Shown here piece after piece: positions 22,677 to 34,925 of a DNA stretch of 64,000 bases (position 1 is the stretch's first letter; each line of letters starts with the position of its first letter). The notes under the pieces are model-generated. The model did not search any database. It was not told the origin of the DNA and saw only the letters and a list, made by a program, of their open reading frames with translations. Origin of the DNA: Porpolomopsis calyptriformis. Its lineage: Eukaryota > Basidiomycota > Agaricomycetes > Agaricales > Hygrophoraceae. The stretch covers positions 477,098-541,097 of the forward strand of contig OX621164.1 of NCBI GenBank assembly GCA_951640195.1, in the 5' to 3' direction. The position numbers were made by a program, and so were the translations under genes.

Positions 22677-25600
22677 ATGTACATTAGCGCCAACCCTAAT
22701 GAAGGACAGATTTATACTCAAGTGAACCTTCATGAAGGAAAGAATGAATGGACGACCAAAGCCCTTATTGATTGCGGAGCATCCTCACTCTTTATCTCAC
22801 CAAAGGTGGTAAGAAATCAGAAGCTGAAAACTACACCACTAAAAAAACCCATCAAAATCACGAATGTTGACCAAACAATGAATCGAATGGGAAAAATCAC
22901 TCAGAAGGTTCAACTTAACCTAGACCTAGGAGGACATAGGATGAAAGAAGATTTCCCTATAGCAGGAATAGGAGAAGACGACTTAATCATTGGAATAGAC
23001 TGGTTAAAGCGACACAACCCAGAAATCAATTGGGAAACAGAAAAATTTACCTTTAGCCGGTGCCCAAAGTTTTGTCAAACCAAGAAAAGAAGGAACTGCA
23101 AGAAAATGAAGATCCAGAAAATTAGAATGGAAGAAACAGAAATGGAATATTGGAGTCCAGATCTAGACAATACCTGGATATGAGAATGGAATGTACTAGG
23201 AGAATATCAACCCAAAAAAGGCGACCAAATCTTGATTCCGAAGAAAGGACTAGACAAGCGAATAGCAGCAGGTTTTACTATATCTCAGAAGGTAGCAGAA
23301 CCGACCACCATCAAAGAAGGGGTAAAAACCTTTGAAGAACTGGTGCCAAAGTCTCTACATGACTATAGGGACGTCTTTGACAAAAAGGCATCAGAAAGAC
23401 TACCACTTAGAAAAACGTATGATCACCTGATCAACCTTATACCTGAAAAACCACTACCCAATAAAAAACCCTATGCAATGGCACCAATTGAGGCTGAAGC
23501 ACTGAAAGAATTCATTGCTGAAAACCTAAAGAAGGGGTACATAGTCGAATCAGAATCTTGAGCTGCTTCACCAGTCTTCTTTATCAAGAAAAAGGATGGG
23601 ACACTAAGACTCATAGTGGATTATCGGGGATTAAACGATGCGACTGTGAAAGATCGATACCCTCTACCATTGACACAGAGACTGCTCAATAACCTGGCTA
23701 GCGCAAAAGTCTTTACCACATTGGATGTGCGATGGGGATATAACAATATTTGGATCAAGGAAGGGGACAAATGGAAAGCTGCCTTTAATACAAAAGAAGG
23801 ACTCTTTGAACCACAAGTAATGTGGTTCGGGTTAACAAATGCCCCAGCAACCTTTCAGAGAATGATGAATACTATTTTCCGTGACCTAATTGGAAAATAT
23901 GTTGAAATATACATTGACGATATCCTTATATATTCAAAAGATGAAAAGGAACAACTAGGACATATTCGAGAAATACTCAAAAGGTTAAGAGAGAACGATC
24001 TCTTTCTCAAACTGGAAAAATGTTACTTTTTCAAAGACTCTGTGGAATATCTAGGACACCTTATTAGCCAGGAGAAAATTGAGATGGATCCAGGAAAAGT
24101 CAAAGCAGTAATTGATTGGCCAACACCACAAAAAGTAAAAGAAGTACAATCCTTTTTGGGCTTTGCAAACTTCTATAGACGCTTCATTCCTGAATTTTCC
24201 AAAATAGTGAGACTAATCACGGAACTGTTAAGAAAAGGGAAGAAATGGGAATGGGGGGAGAGACAGGAACAAGCTTTTCAACTCCTTAAAAAGAAATTCA
24301 CCACAGCACCAATTTTGGCAATGGCGAACCCAGAAGAGCCATACATCCTAGAATGCGATGCCTCAGATTTTGCCATTGGATCTATTATCTCACAATATGG
24401 AAGAGATGGAAAGATACATCCAATAGCCTTTTATTCAAGAGGAATGAATGACGCGGAAAGGAATTATGAAATTTATGACAAAGAACTGTTGGCCATAATA
24501 GTGTCACTTGAAGAATAGAGACATTATCTGGAAGGGGCGAAACATCAAGTAACTATCTTATCAGATCACCAGAATCTGCAGTATTTTGCTTCAGCAAAAA
24601 CCCTGACTAGATGACAAGCAAGATGGAGCTTATTCCTAACAAGATTTGATTACATAATCAAACATTGACCTAGAAGACTAGGTGGAAAACCAGATAAATT
24701 GTCAAGACAAGCAGATTACCAGATAGAAGGAGAAGAAAACCAGGGACAGATTCTATTGAAGCCAGAAGTGTTCAAAATAAAAGCTCTGTTTCGAGGACAT
24801 ATGACAACAGTCAAAGATCACCCTATACTACAAAGAATTCAAGCCTCTGAAGCTTTCAACTCTGAAATCGAAGAAGCCTTGAAAATAGTTAAAGGAGGGA
24901 TGCCAAGAAGACTCAGAAAGGGATTGGAAGACTGGAACACCAAGAATGGTCTAATTCTTTTCAAAGGAAAAGTCTATGTCCCAAAAGATGAAGAAATAAG
25001 GAGGGATTTAGTACAGTTGCATCATGATACCCTGGAAGGAGGGCATCAAGGAGAATACCGAACACTGGAACTACTCACCCGAAATTACTGGTGGCTGGGA
25101 ATCACGACTTATGTCAAACATTATGTGAAAACCTGTGACACCTGTAATCGAAAGAAAAGATCCTATTACAGAACCAAAGGAAAGTTGATACCAATACTGC
25201 CTTCAGAAAGACCATGGGAGACGGTGACAAATGACTTCATTATGGAACTACCCAAATCAGAAGGTTACGATGCCATCTGGGTTGTGGTGGATCAGTTAAC
25301 AAAAGAAGCTCATTTTGTACCAACAACTACTGAGGTAGACACAGAAGAGACAATAAAGCTATATATGAATCATATTTGGAGACTACATGGGGTCCCGGAG
25401 AAGATGATCTCAGACCGCGGAATGCAGTTCACATCAAAACTGATGAGGGGAATTTTCAAGAAACTAGGGATTGAAGGAGCCTATTCAACAGCATATCACC
25501 CTCAAACCGATGGACAAACTGAACGCATTAACCAAGAACTAGAACAATACCTCAGAACCTTTTGTAATTATCGACAGAATGACTGGGCCAAGTTCTTACC

Positions 25601-25858
25601 AATGGCAGAATTCACCCACAATAACAATGAAAATTCATCAATGAAAAGGACTCCATTCTATGCTGCAAGGGGATATCATCCAAAGATGGCAATCCCTCAG
25701 GCTGGAAAATCTGAAGTGCCAAGAGCCCAAGATCTGACCGAAGAGATAAAAAGAGTTCAAGAAGAAATCAAGGCATCAATCAGGCTAGCCCAGAATACGA
25801 TGAAAGACTATTACGACAGGAAAACGGAAGAAGTACGTAGGGAGGTTGGAGATAAGGT
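22677..25858 (+). pseudogene. E3 pol, protease to integrase core
   Basis: Protease near 22764 (ALIDCGASSLFIS, with DCG in place of DSG or DTG). RT near 23570-24000 has an intact catalytic motif YIDD (EIYIDDILIYSK, near 23912). RNase H is near 24340-24680 (ECDASDFAIGSII, YDKELLAII). The integrase zinc region runs H..H..C..C near 25035-25150 (CDTCNRKKRS), and the core has VTNDFIMELPKSEGYDAIW, SDRGMQFTS and TDGQTERINQEL. In-frame stops: a TGA near 23560 and changes that fit TGG to TAG at 24517 and CGA to TGA near 24613 and 24666. The frame is interrupted by E4 at GDKV and resumes at 32750. Confidence 0.85.
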
Positions 25859-26258
25859 TGTCATGGTCGCATTTTTCCTTCTTTTTCCTTATCTTATCAT
25901 ATGCAAACCTATCTCTTATCTTGGGATTCCCCCCATTTGTTATCGGGATTCCCCATTGCCTTCCTTCGGGATTCCCCACTACTTTACCCATATGCGGACA
26001 CACTTCATTTCCATTATGTTTCAACCCCTTTATGATTCGTCATCGATCACGATGACTCATCCTTATCTCTACCTCATGTTATGTCGCACTGACTCACACA
26101 GATAAGTAGTCAGTATATAAAGAGTACTTCTGTACGTATCAGACCTTAAGTCTGATTCCTCGTTAGCCTACTCATAACAAGGACTTGGAACCATCTCTTA
26201 TATCTCTTGGGACAGAACACCCGAAGTAAAACGCGTTCCGAACAACCGGTTTATAACA
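25859..26258 (+). repeat. E4 5' LTR
   Basis: 400 bp. TATATAAAG at 26114-26122 and AAGTCTGATTC at 26148-26158, 34 nt downstream of the TATA start. The latter is complementary to the PBS at 26260-26270. Near-identical to 32350-32749. Confidence 0.95.
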
Positions 26259-26259
26259 A

Positions 26260-26270
26260 GAATCAGACTT
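26260..26270 (+). promoter_or_regulatory. E4 primer-binding site, self-priming type
   Basis: GAATCAGACTT, one base after the 5' LTR, is the exact reverse complement of AAGTCTGATTC (26148-26158) at the predicted transcript start. Confidence 0.7.
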
Positions 26271-26469
26271 CCTTCTGGTTCTCTCCCACCTGCTTATCCA
26301 AACATCCCCATCACTGTGATCATCGACATCACCTCTTTACCCCTTACCCACTTCCATCCTGGCTTCTACTGACAACTCAGACGTTGAAGAACATTACGAA
26401 GACCCTCTCTCAAGATCGACTTTCTCGGCTACAATTCGAGATCAAGAACCATCCTTTTCTTCAGTCCTT

Positions 26470-27783
26470 GAAGAAACGTTAGCTACTCCTACTCCTGCTC
26501 CTGCCTCTCTAGGACCACGGACTCGATTGAGAACAAGAGGACTCTTCTCTTCATCTTCAGCCCCAGCAATGAGACCAGTTCATCAACAAACTGCTACCCC
26601 ACCAGGACGATACGGTTCCCTCTACTCCCAACTTTCCTCTGCGACACCCACACCCACACCAACACCAACAGCTCCAGCAACTCCACAACAATTGACATCT
26701 ACCAATATGTCAGGAACGTCCACTAACGCCCCCACCAACCCCCCTACCATTGATATTGCGACCTTGGTGGCCACTGTTCGCCAACTCGAACAAACCATCA
26801 CCCAACAACAACAGCTGATTACCCAACTCCAACAACAACAGCCTCCTTTACCTCAACAACCTCCTCAACCACAACAACAGCCTCCTTTACCTCAACAACC
26901 TGCTCCCCCCTCTATCAAGATCGCCAAACCCGATGAATACGACGGGTCTGCAGCCAAGTGCCTTAACTTCATCCAAGCTTGTCGTCTAGTCCTTGACGAC
27001 AGCCAATGGTCCGACAGACAGAAAATTACCTATGTCTTGTCGTTCATGAAGATTGGTGTCGCCTAATCATGGGCCCGACAGCAGACCCAGGAATTTAAAC
27101 GTGTCCAATGGGTTGGAGCCGATTATGAGGATTTCATGGAAGAGCTCGAGGAATGTTTTGGAGACGTTGATGCGAGAGCGACAGTGCAGGTCAAAATTCA
27201 AAAGGTAACCCAAGGACTTTCTACTGTGGACAATTATAACGTATGATTTGGAGCTCTCGCGGATGAAACTGGATTCAACGACGACGCCCTCAAAGTTTTC
27301 TACCGGAACGGCCTCAACCCCAGAATACTCGAAAAGATCTATGCCCTTGATCCCATCCCCGCCACCCTTAATGCTTGGAAGCGAAAAGCTTCCATCTTCG
27401 ATTGACAACGTCTTGAACTTGCACTTGAGCGTCGTGCCCCTCCCCGGAGTAACTACTACGCTCCCAGGGAGACCGTGGCTCAAGCAATGACCCGAACTCC
27501 CTCCTCTGCTCCTGTCAAACAGGAGACAACTTCCTCACCATCAATATCGCGAGTTCCGCGAGGCAACTGCTATCGCTGTGGAGAACCAGGTCATTGGGCG
27601 AACAAGTGTCCAAATTCCCCTCTCGCCTCTTCTTCGACAGCGCGCCCATCGAGTAGTGCCCCTGCCGGACAACGGCGAGGAAGACCAACCACAGGGCGAG
27701 GTCGAGGACGAAATATTCAAGGAATCGAGACAGAACGAGTCGACGAGGTGGTTTCCCCGACTGTTGCGGAGGAAACTATTTGA
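26470..27783 (+). pseudogene. E4 gag, several nonsense changes
   Basis: No clear ATG was found. A frame is open from about 26310 and reads through TRLRTRGLFSSSS. It has a Thr/Pro repeat (TPTPTPTAP), a Gln/Pro-rich coiled segment (near 26800-26910), and capsid beginning IKIAKPDEYDGSAAKCLNFI. Stops: TAA at about 27063, and TGA near 27243 (YNV*FGA) and 27402 (IFD*QRLE), the last two probable CGA codons. The zinc knuckle CYRCGEPGHWANKCP near 27568-27612 is intact. The gag ends TEEI-like before a pol frame starting near 27780. Confidence 0.75.
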
Positions 27784-30700
27784 GTGGTGGACAACTGCGG
27801 GATCGATCGCTGGCCGAAGGAGAAAAAAGCTCAGCTCGTCAAGGAACTGAAAGAACAGGGTTTTTAAAGAGTCCGAACGCTTCGCCTACCGTTACGGACG
27901 TATCTACTCAAGAATGTACCACCACTCCATGCAATCTATTTCGAATTCTTGGTACTCTTGAAAAAGGCAATCTCGGACTCATTTTGGACGTTTGGATTGA
28001 AGCTACCGACACTGGTCGACGTGTCCCGGCCACTGCTCTAGTTGATAGCGGAGCCTCAGGAAATTTTGTGGACGAATCCTTCGCAACTCGCCACAGTTTT
28101 ACTCTAACACGATTGGAAACCCCAATCCCCATACGGAATGCCGATGGATCTGAAAACCGAGGTGGACCCATCGAGAATGATATTGATATTTGGTTAGAGG
28201 CTCCTGGAGGACACAATGAACGGATCCGATTGGAAGTGACCGATCTTGGATCTAAAACAGATATTATCCTTGGCTTCCTGTGGCTCAAGAAGCACAACCC
28301 CAACATCGATTGGAAAGAGGCAACACTGGCTCTGGATAGTGAAGATTTCCCTCTTCCGGGATGGATAGTGAAAGATGCAGAGTCACCGGGAATGGAATCG
28401 GTCACGCTGGCCATGAATCGACGCGTATCGAAGTCGGATGAATCCCGAGCCAGCACGGTGGAAGAAGATATGCGAAAGTTTGTACCAGAGGTATACTGGA
28501 AAGACTATTCTAGTGTCTTTGCCAAAGAATCCTTCGACCGCCTTCCACCGCATTCGGAATTCGACCACGCCATAGAACTGGACGAAACCTTCAGACCAGT
28601 TAAAGGCGCGAAATACGCGATGTCCCCTCTTGAGATGGATCACTTACACAAGTTCATCGACGAAAACTTGTCTACTGGACGAATACGAATTTCCAAATCG
28701 AAACAAGTCTCTCCGTTCTTCTTTGGAAAGAAAGCCGAAGAAGTGAATGCTAAAGGTAAAAATGCTGGCTTACGCCCTATCGAGGATTATCGCTATCTCA
28801 ATGAACACACGGTTCCTGATCATTATCCCCTTCCTCTCCTTCATCAAATACTCCAACGACCTAAACTCCTAACAGCGTCACTGTTCATGGTCATGGATAT
28901 CCAATGGGGATTCAACAACGTCAGGATCAAGGAAGGCGATGAATGGAAAGCCGCTTTCATTACGGAAGCAGGCGCCTTCGAACCCACCATCATGTTCTTT
29001 GGTTTGCGGAACTCACCAGCCACCTTTCAACGGATGATCGACACAAGATTCAAAAGTGTCCTGGACTCTGGAAACGTTTTCATTTATATCAATAACGTGC
29101 TTGTTTGTGGAGATGATTTACAGGAATTGCGATGCTGGACCTTCAAGACTCTAGATATCATGAAGAGACACAGACTCTCGTGTAAACCCGTCAAATGCCA
29201 GTTCGAGAAGGAAGAAGTCATTTATCTCGGAGTCGTCCTATCCAAAGGACGAATCACCACTAACCCGAAAAAGGTCGACGCTATCATGTCTTGGCCTGTT
29301 CCAGAAACGGTGAAACAACTCCAATCCTTCTTGGGCAGTGCGAACTTTTGGCGGAGATATATCAAGAATTTCTCCAAAGTCGCTACCCCTCTCTATGAAC
29401 TCTTGCACAATGAAACTGTGTGGGAATGGACTCCTCGGAGACAAGAAGCTTTCGACAACATCAAATCCCTTTTGACAAACGCGCCCATTCTTCATATTCC
29501 TGATCGCGATCTCCCTTATTGCTTGGAAACCGATGCTTCTATCATTGGAATCGCAGGAATACTCTCCCAGCGTCATGACGGACATTGGAAACCTGTCGGT
29601 TATCACTCAAGGTCTACCTCTCCTGCTGAAAAGAACTACCCTACCCATGATCTAGAGCTCCTGGCAATCATTGATTCCTTTAAACAATGGCGTCATCTTC
29701 TCGAAGGAGCGAGACACAATATTCTCATCAAGACGGACAGTTTGGCTTTGCGATACTTTTCCAAAAACCTTCGCCTATCGAACCGCCAGACTCGTTGGTC
29801 TGAGTATCTGTCTAGATTCGGGTTCAAAATTGAGTACGTTCCAGGGAGGAAAAACAAAGCCGACGGCTTGTCCAGACGCCCGGATTACTTGCCCGGCGTC
29901 GATGCCGACATGGAGAACGAAGTTCTGATAGCGCGCGACCGATGGATAAATTCAATTGTCAACTTGTCGAATTCAAGCTTTCTCTCTAGATTACGCTTCA
30001 AAATCCCACTCCCGCAGAAGATCCAAGATAAACTCGAGGATGCCTCATTCGCTTGGACCCAAGCTGATGGGCTTGTACGCGATGTTGAAGGTCGGATAGT
30101 GGTGCCAGAGGAGGTATCTCTGCGCACAGACATTATACGACTGTCCCACGCCTACCCCCACGCTGGCCACCCTGGCATTGAGAAGACGAAGGAACTCGTT
30201 CTTCATAACTTTATTTGGGATGGTGCCTTACAAGACATCACCAACTACGTTCGATCCTGCCCCGCTTGTCAACAAAACAAGAACTTCCCCTCGAAGCCGT
30301 CAGGACTACTCCAACCTATACCCCCCTCTACGGAACCATGGAAGGAAATTACCATTGATCTCATTGTCGAACTCCCCAAGTCACAAGGCTATGATGCTGT
30401 AATGGTTGTTGTTGATCGTTTCACTAAACATGCTCATTTCATTCCGACAACTTCTAATCTTTCATCAGAAGGTGCTGCAAAACTTTTTCGGAATCATATC
30501 TGGAAACATCATGGATGGCCCCAAAAGGTTATATCCGATCGTGGAGTGCAATTTGCGTCCAAATTCACAGAAGCCCTCAATAACTCCTTAGGGATTATCT
30601 CCGGCCTCTCCACTGTGTATCATCCTCAAACAGATGGTCAAATGGAACGAACCAATCAAGAACTTGAAGTATACTTACGTTTCTATACCAACTTTATGCA

Positions 30701-31409
30701 GGATGACTGGTCAGAATGGCTCGCTTCTGCGGAATTTGCCTACAATAATCGGCAACACTCTGCCACTTCACAATCACCGTTCTATATGGAATATGGATGT
30801 CATCCTCACCTTCCCACAATCATTCCGGATCAAAGCAATGTGCCCGCAGCAAACACCTTTCATGAACGCCTCACACGCGCACAGCAAAATGTCGAACGAT
30901 CCTTATCAAAGACAACGGAGTCAATGAAGAAATACGCCGATCGTAAACGGAAGCCTTCACCCTCCTACGAAGAAGGAGATCTAGTCTGGTTGGACACCAA
31001 GAATATCAAGACCACACGACCCTCGAAGAAACTTGACAATCGACGGACCGGACCATTCAAGGTCTTGAAGAAGATATCGGACCTTGCTTATCTGATCGAC
31101 ATTCCTGGAACATGGAGACTGCACCCAGTCTTTCACGTTTCACTCCTGAGACCCAACGTCAGAAATGAATTGCTCCACCCTGATATCATCGACACATCAC
31201 GGCCTCCCCCTGATCTGATCGAAAATGAAGAAGAATACGAGGTCGAATCTATACTACAACATTCCGGAGCTAAACGACGCCGAAAATATTTGGTCAAATG
31301 GAAAGGCTATCCAATTGAAGAAGCCACTTGGGAAGATCGATCGAACATTTTACGACACGCCAAGGAAATTGTGAAGACGTACGAAGACTCAATTCAAACG
31401 GCGACTTGA
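27780..31409 (+). pseudogene. E4 pol: 1209-codon open frame with mutated RT active site
   Basis: Longest open frame in the window. Protease at about residue 88 (ALVDSGASGNFVD) is intact. RT spans about residues 300-480, but its catalytic motif is YINN (VFIYINNVLVCGDD, near residue 435) where YIDD is required, so both metal-binding aspartates are replaced by Asn. RNase H has ETDASIIGIAGIL and THDLELLAI. Integrase has ITIDLIVELPKSQGYDAVM, SDRGVQFAS (near 919) and DGQMERTNQE (near 955), so D, D, E are present. Chromodomain at about 1152-1204 (RKYLVKWKGYPIEEATWED). There is no ATG at the 5' end; it probably follows gag by frameshift or readthrough. Everything except RT looks functional. Confidence 0.9.
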
Positions 31410-31576
31410 TTCTATTCATTCATTAGTCATCATCTCGTCGGCCAAGAATTGACCTCTATTTTTAGAACCACTCCTTATAAACTGCCGGACGTCTCTACTT
31501 TCCTTCATGATTCAAGTTACGCGCCTCTTAACAACGACTCAAGACCACTGAGCCAAAACGCCAAAACAACTTTGCC

Positions 31577-32314
31577 ATGCCCGCTACACGGTCTACACGA
31601 TCCCCCTCCCCTCAAGTCGCCATCCGACGTTCTGGACAGATCCCCTCGTCCGCCATTCGCTCTCCCACTCCTGGTCCCTCCACCTCTGCTTCCTCTCCTC
31701 AACAATTACGTCGACAAGCTTGCGCACGCGCGGAAGACTTCTACACCATTCAGACCCCTCCCCCCGAAGACCCCGCCGTCACCATCTCCCGCCTCACGGT
31801 TCACAGTAACAGCGTCAGCAATTGGAACTGTGAACTTCGCCAAGAACGCGAAGTTCTGAAAGCTGAACTCAAGGCGTCGGAGAAAAGCGCATTGTTTTGG
31901 AAGAATCGTTGGGATGAAAGCGAGTTGAAAGTTTGGGAGCTCCAACGTCAGAAGAAACGAATGTGGGTCAACTGCTACGACGTCACCACCTGCGCCATCA
32001 TCGTCAAGCTCGTGGAAGAAAGTCGTCGGTCCGAACGGCTCACTAGGGAGGATTTCCTCTGAGCCCAACAAGACCTCGCGACGACGGAGACTTTAATCGA
32101 GTACGGGAGAACAGTCGAATACCCCATCAACGTCGACCTAGAATACCCGATCGACGACGACGACGTCGCAACAGTCCGAGCCCCCTCCCCCATTGAAGCG
32201 ACTTCAGAAGCTGAACCCGCCACTTCCCCCTTGGTGGCCGTCGAGGCCCCCACCACCGAGGAAATCCCAACTCAGGCCTTGGAAGACGAGGCGACCGACA
32301 CCGCCCAAGGTTGA
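31577..32314 (+). pseudogene. E4 3' accessory reading frame
   Basis: Frame 3' of the chromodomain and before the 3' LTR, starting MPATRSTRSPSPQVAIRR. It has a Ser/Pro-rich N-terminus, a coiled-coil middle (ELRQEREVLKAELKASEKS) and, after a TGA at about 32060, an acidic C-terminal part (YPIDDDDVATVRAPSP) ending near 32313. An equivalent extra frame, with no clear sequence similarity, occupies the same place in E2. No function recognised. Confidence 0.55.
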
Positions 32315-32349
32315 AATTTGGGACGAATTTCCTTAAAAGCCGAGGTGTA

Positions 32350-32749
32350 TGTCATGGTCGCATTTTTCCTTCTTTTTCCTTATCTTATCATATGCAAACC
32401 TATCTCTTATCTTGGGATTCCCCCCATTTGTTATCGGGATTCCCCATTGCCTTCCTTCGGGATTCCCCACTACTTTACCCATATGCAGACACACTTCATT
32501 TCCGTTATGTTTCAACCCCTTTATGATTCGTCATCGATCATGATGACTCATCCTTATCTCTACCTCATGTTATGTCACACTGACTCACACAGATAAGTAG
32601 TCAGTATATAAAGAGTACTTCTGTACGTATCAGACCTTAAGTCTGATTCCTCGTTAGCCTACTCATAACAAGGACTTGGAACCATCTCTTATATCTCTTG
32701 GGACAGAACACCTGAAGTAAAACGCGTTCCGAACAACCGGTTTATAACA
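32350..32749 (+). repeat. E4 3' LTR
   Basis: 400 bp, near-identical to 25859-26258 with scattered transitions. Followed by the AAGGT duplication and the E3 pol continuation. Confidence 0.95.
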
Positions 32750-33217
32750 AAGGTCTGGTTGGATGCAACAAACATCAGCACTACTGCCCCTAGCAAAAAA
32801 CTGGCAGATAAAAGATTGGGACCCTTTGAGATAGAGAGGAAACTCTCAGACCAAGTCTACAAATTGAAATTACCAGGGACGTACCGAATACATCCGGTCT
32901 TTCATGGAAATTTACTCAGCACTTATGAGGACTCAGAGATAAGGGGGAGAAGATTGGAAGAACTGGAAGGAATAGAGATAGAAGGGGAGGAGGAGTACAA
33001 GGTTGACCAAATCCTGGATGGAAGGCTCTGGCGAAACCAAAAACAATATTCGGTACAGTGGAAGGGGTACTCTATTTCAGAGAACTCCTGGGAGCCGGGG
33101 AGAAATCTAGAGAATGCAGCAGAAAAGGTCTCGGAATTTCATGACAAGCATCCCGGCTTCAAATTTGAGAGGAGAAGAGCTTTGGGTCCATCCTCGCATG
33201 GCTCCGGTGGACTCTAG
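32750..33217 (+). pseudogene. E3 pol C-terminal part with chromodomain
   Basis: Continuation of the frame broken at 25858. It reads VWLDATNISTTAPSKKLADK, then the GPY/F-type region (RLGPFEIERKLSDQVYKLKL, HPVFHGNLL) and a chromodomain (KQYSVQWKGYSISENSWEPG) near 33045-33110. It ends with a TAG about 10 bp before the polypurine tract. Confidence 0.85.
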
Positions 33218-33228
33218 GGAGGGGGTAA

Positions 33229-34925
33229 TGTCATGAAATTGGCATTCACTCTCTTAAAAAATTCCATTCTTTTCTTTTCTTTTCTATGCCAGTTCTTTTG
33301 GGAGGGAGGCTGTCTTTATTGGCAGCGGAAACTACTTGTACAAAGAGGAGGAGTCCATGTCTGACTAACTATTATACTAGTCCGTCTTGGCAATCTCCTG
33401 CACCATACTGTCCCTCAAGAACTCTACAAAACTCGAGACTACTTGACCATCTAATGCGGCCAACTTATTACCCCAGTAGATTGCCCCATTGGTGTCACCA
33501 CTGGAGGCCTGCAACTCGGCAGCCTTCCCTTCAACGAAACTCATCACTATCTTTCTCGCTTCCTCACCCAACCAATCGTTGGTGGGACTCTATAACAAAC
33601 TGGGAGGAACTTCTTCCTCCTCGATCTTAATGTTGACGTTAGTCAACGACGACAACAAATCTTCCACTAAGAATAAAGAGTCAACAATCATGAAGAGAGC
33701 GAGAGAATTGAGAGCTTACTACTAGATAAAGAACTCATTGGACCAGGGGTCCAAGGACGGAAGGGGGGACTGGCAGCCCAGTCGACTGCCTCCTTCTTGA
33801 CAGAAGGGAGGGAATCAGCCCACTTGTCAGACCCCCAATTAACCTGCTCCTCCAAAGGGAGCTGGGAAGTAGGGGGAGGGGCGTCATCATCCCAAGCTAA
33901 GAAAGGGAAAAGCCTATTATCAACAAACACAGACTAATAAAGACAAAACAAAATACTCACCAAGCAGATCCTCCATCAAGCCGCAAGCATGCTGGATTGG
34001 CCAGCGAACGAATGGACACTTCTTGACTTTGTGCTTGCCACCGCAAGCGAAGCAGGAGAAGGAAGACCAACAGAGGTCGGCGTCGGAGGGGATGCACTGG
34101 AGGTAGTAGTGAAATGAATCGCAATCGAGAAAGACAGGAGCAGTGCAGTGCACCACTCCAGACTGCTTGAAGAATCGGACGTAGTGGCCTTGGTGGGAGG
34201 AAGTCATGATGATTGACAAGGATTGAACTGAAGCGTAGGGATACAACCCCATACCTTTTATATGCTCAGACACAAAGGGAAGACCAAAAGGAGATTCCTC
34301 AGTCAAAGAAGAGAAACCTGATACACTGGGCAAGAGATAGAAACAACAGTGATCTCATGACTAGAAGAACAATAGGAACCAGTCATAAGACAGCACAGCC
34401 TAATACTGTGGAAGGCTATGCCTAATAGAGTTGAGTTATCAAAACAACACAGCCTTCCGCAGTATGACTAAGAACAATAGCAAACCTTAAACTGGGGGCT
34501 GTGAACAATAGAAAATGGGGTAACTGCGGAAGCTGACTCATAGTGACTCCTATTTTAGAAATACTATATAAACCCTGAGGGCGAAGCGGATCATCACTTT
34601 GTCCTCCTGTGAGATTACTTGTAGTAGCACGAACGCAATCAGAATCATCAGACTTCTCTTCCATCAGAACAAGAAAAGAGAAATATAAACCCATAACTAC
34701 TGAGCCAATCATTCATGCCCATATTCCCTAAACTCTTAGCAGAGGCACGCAATGGATTTAACTTGCAGAACAACTTCTTTGTAGAAGTAAAACTTAACTC
34801 AGGAGGAATCATCACCCTTTACGAGGACGTCCCTGTCAGAACTTTCTTCTACATCCTACTAGACTTATTAAGCTCCAAGGCCTGCCTTGTGATTGATGAA
34901 AAGACTTGTAACTACAGTTGTGACA
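33229..34925 (+). repeat. E3 3' LTR
   Basis: 1697 bp, same length as the 5' LTR, preceded by the polypurine tract and followed by TCCGG. The R copy reads CACTTTGTCCT, one transition from the 5' LTR. Confidence 0.95.
33377..34207 (-). pseudogene. LTR-borne antisense three-exon gene, copy in the 3' LTR
   Basis: Exons 34207-33961, 33896-33720 and 33666-33377, exactly the 5' LTR model shifted by 13945. Exons 1 and 2 are open and the patch CFACGGKHKVKKC is intact. One nonsense change in exon 3 (TGG to TAG, PPSLL*SPTND). The second donor changed from GT to AT before GTAAGC, which should still splice. Otherwise as at 19432-20262. Confidence 0.65.

Larger units (their letters stand above)
25859..32749 (+). 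mobile_element. E4: Ty3/gypsy retrotransposon inserted in E3 pol
   Basis: Innermost and probably youngest insertion, 6891 bp, plus strand. Two 400-bp LTRs (25859-26258 and 32350-32749), TGTCATGGTCGC to GTTTATAACA. Perfect 5-bp duplication AAGGT at 25854-25858 and 32750-32754. Removing E4 restores the E3 frame GDKVWLDATN. Content: gag about 26470-27783, one long pol frame 27780-31409, and a 3' accessory frame 31577-32314 before the 3' LTR. The gag has several stops and the RT motif is mutated, so it is not autonomous now. Confidence 0.95.
19284..34925 (+). mobile_element. E3: Ty3/gypsy retrotransposon with 1697-bp LTRs inserted in E2
   Basis: Full-length plus-strand chromodomain gypsy element. 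LTRs 19284-20980 and 33229-34925 are both exactly 1697 bp, TGTCATGAAATTGG to TTGTGACA. Perfect 5-bp duplication TCCGG at 19279-19283 and 34926-34930. Polypurine tract AGGGAGGGGGTAA immediately precedes the 3' LTR. Gag is at 21173-22614. The protease-RT-RNase H-integrase part of pol is at 22677-25858, and the rest of integrase plus chromodomain is at 32750-33217 after the E4 insertion. Several TGA/TAG codons and one frameshift make it inactive. Equal LTR lengths and few differences suggest it is younger than E1. Confidence 0.95.

Noticed and set aside
25862..26105. C-terminal extension of E3 integrase into the E4 LTR
   Set aside because: The open frame runs into LTR sequence only because E4 inserted there; the true continuation is at 32750.
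28383..29606. Minus-strand frames of 86-182 codons across E4 pol
   Set aside because: Opposite to a 1209-codon frame with clear protease, RT and RNase H motifs.
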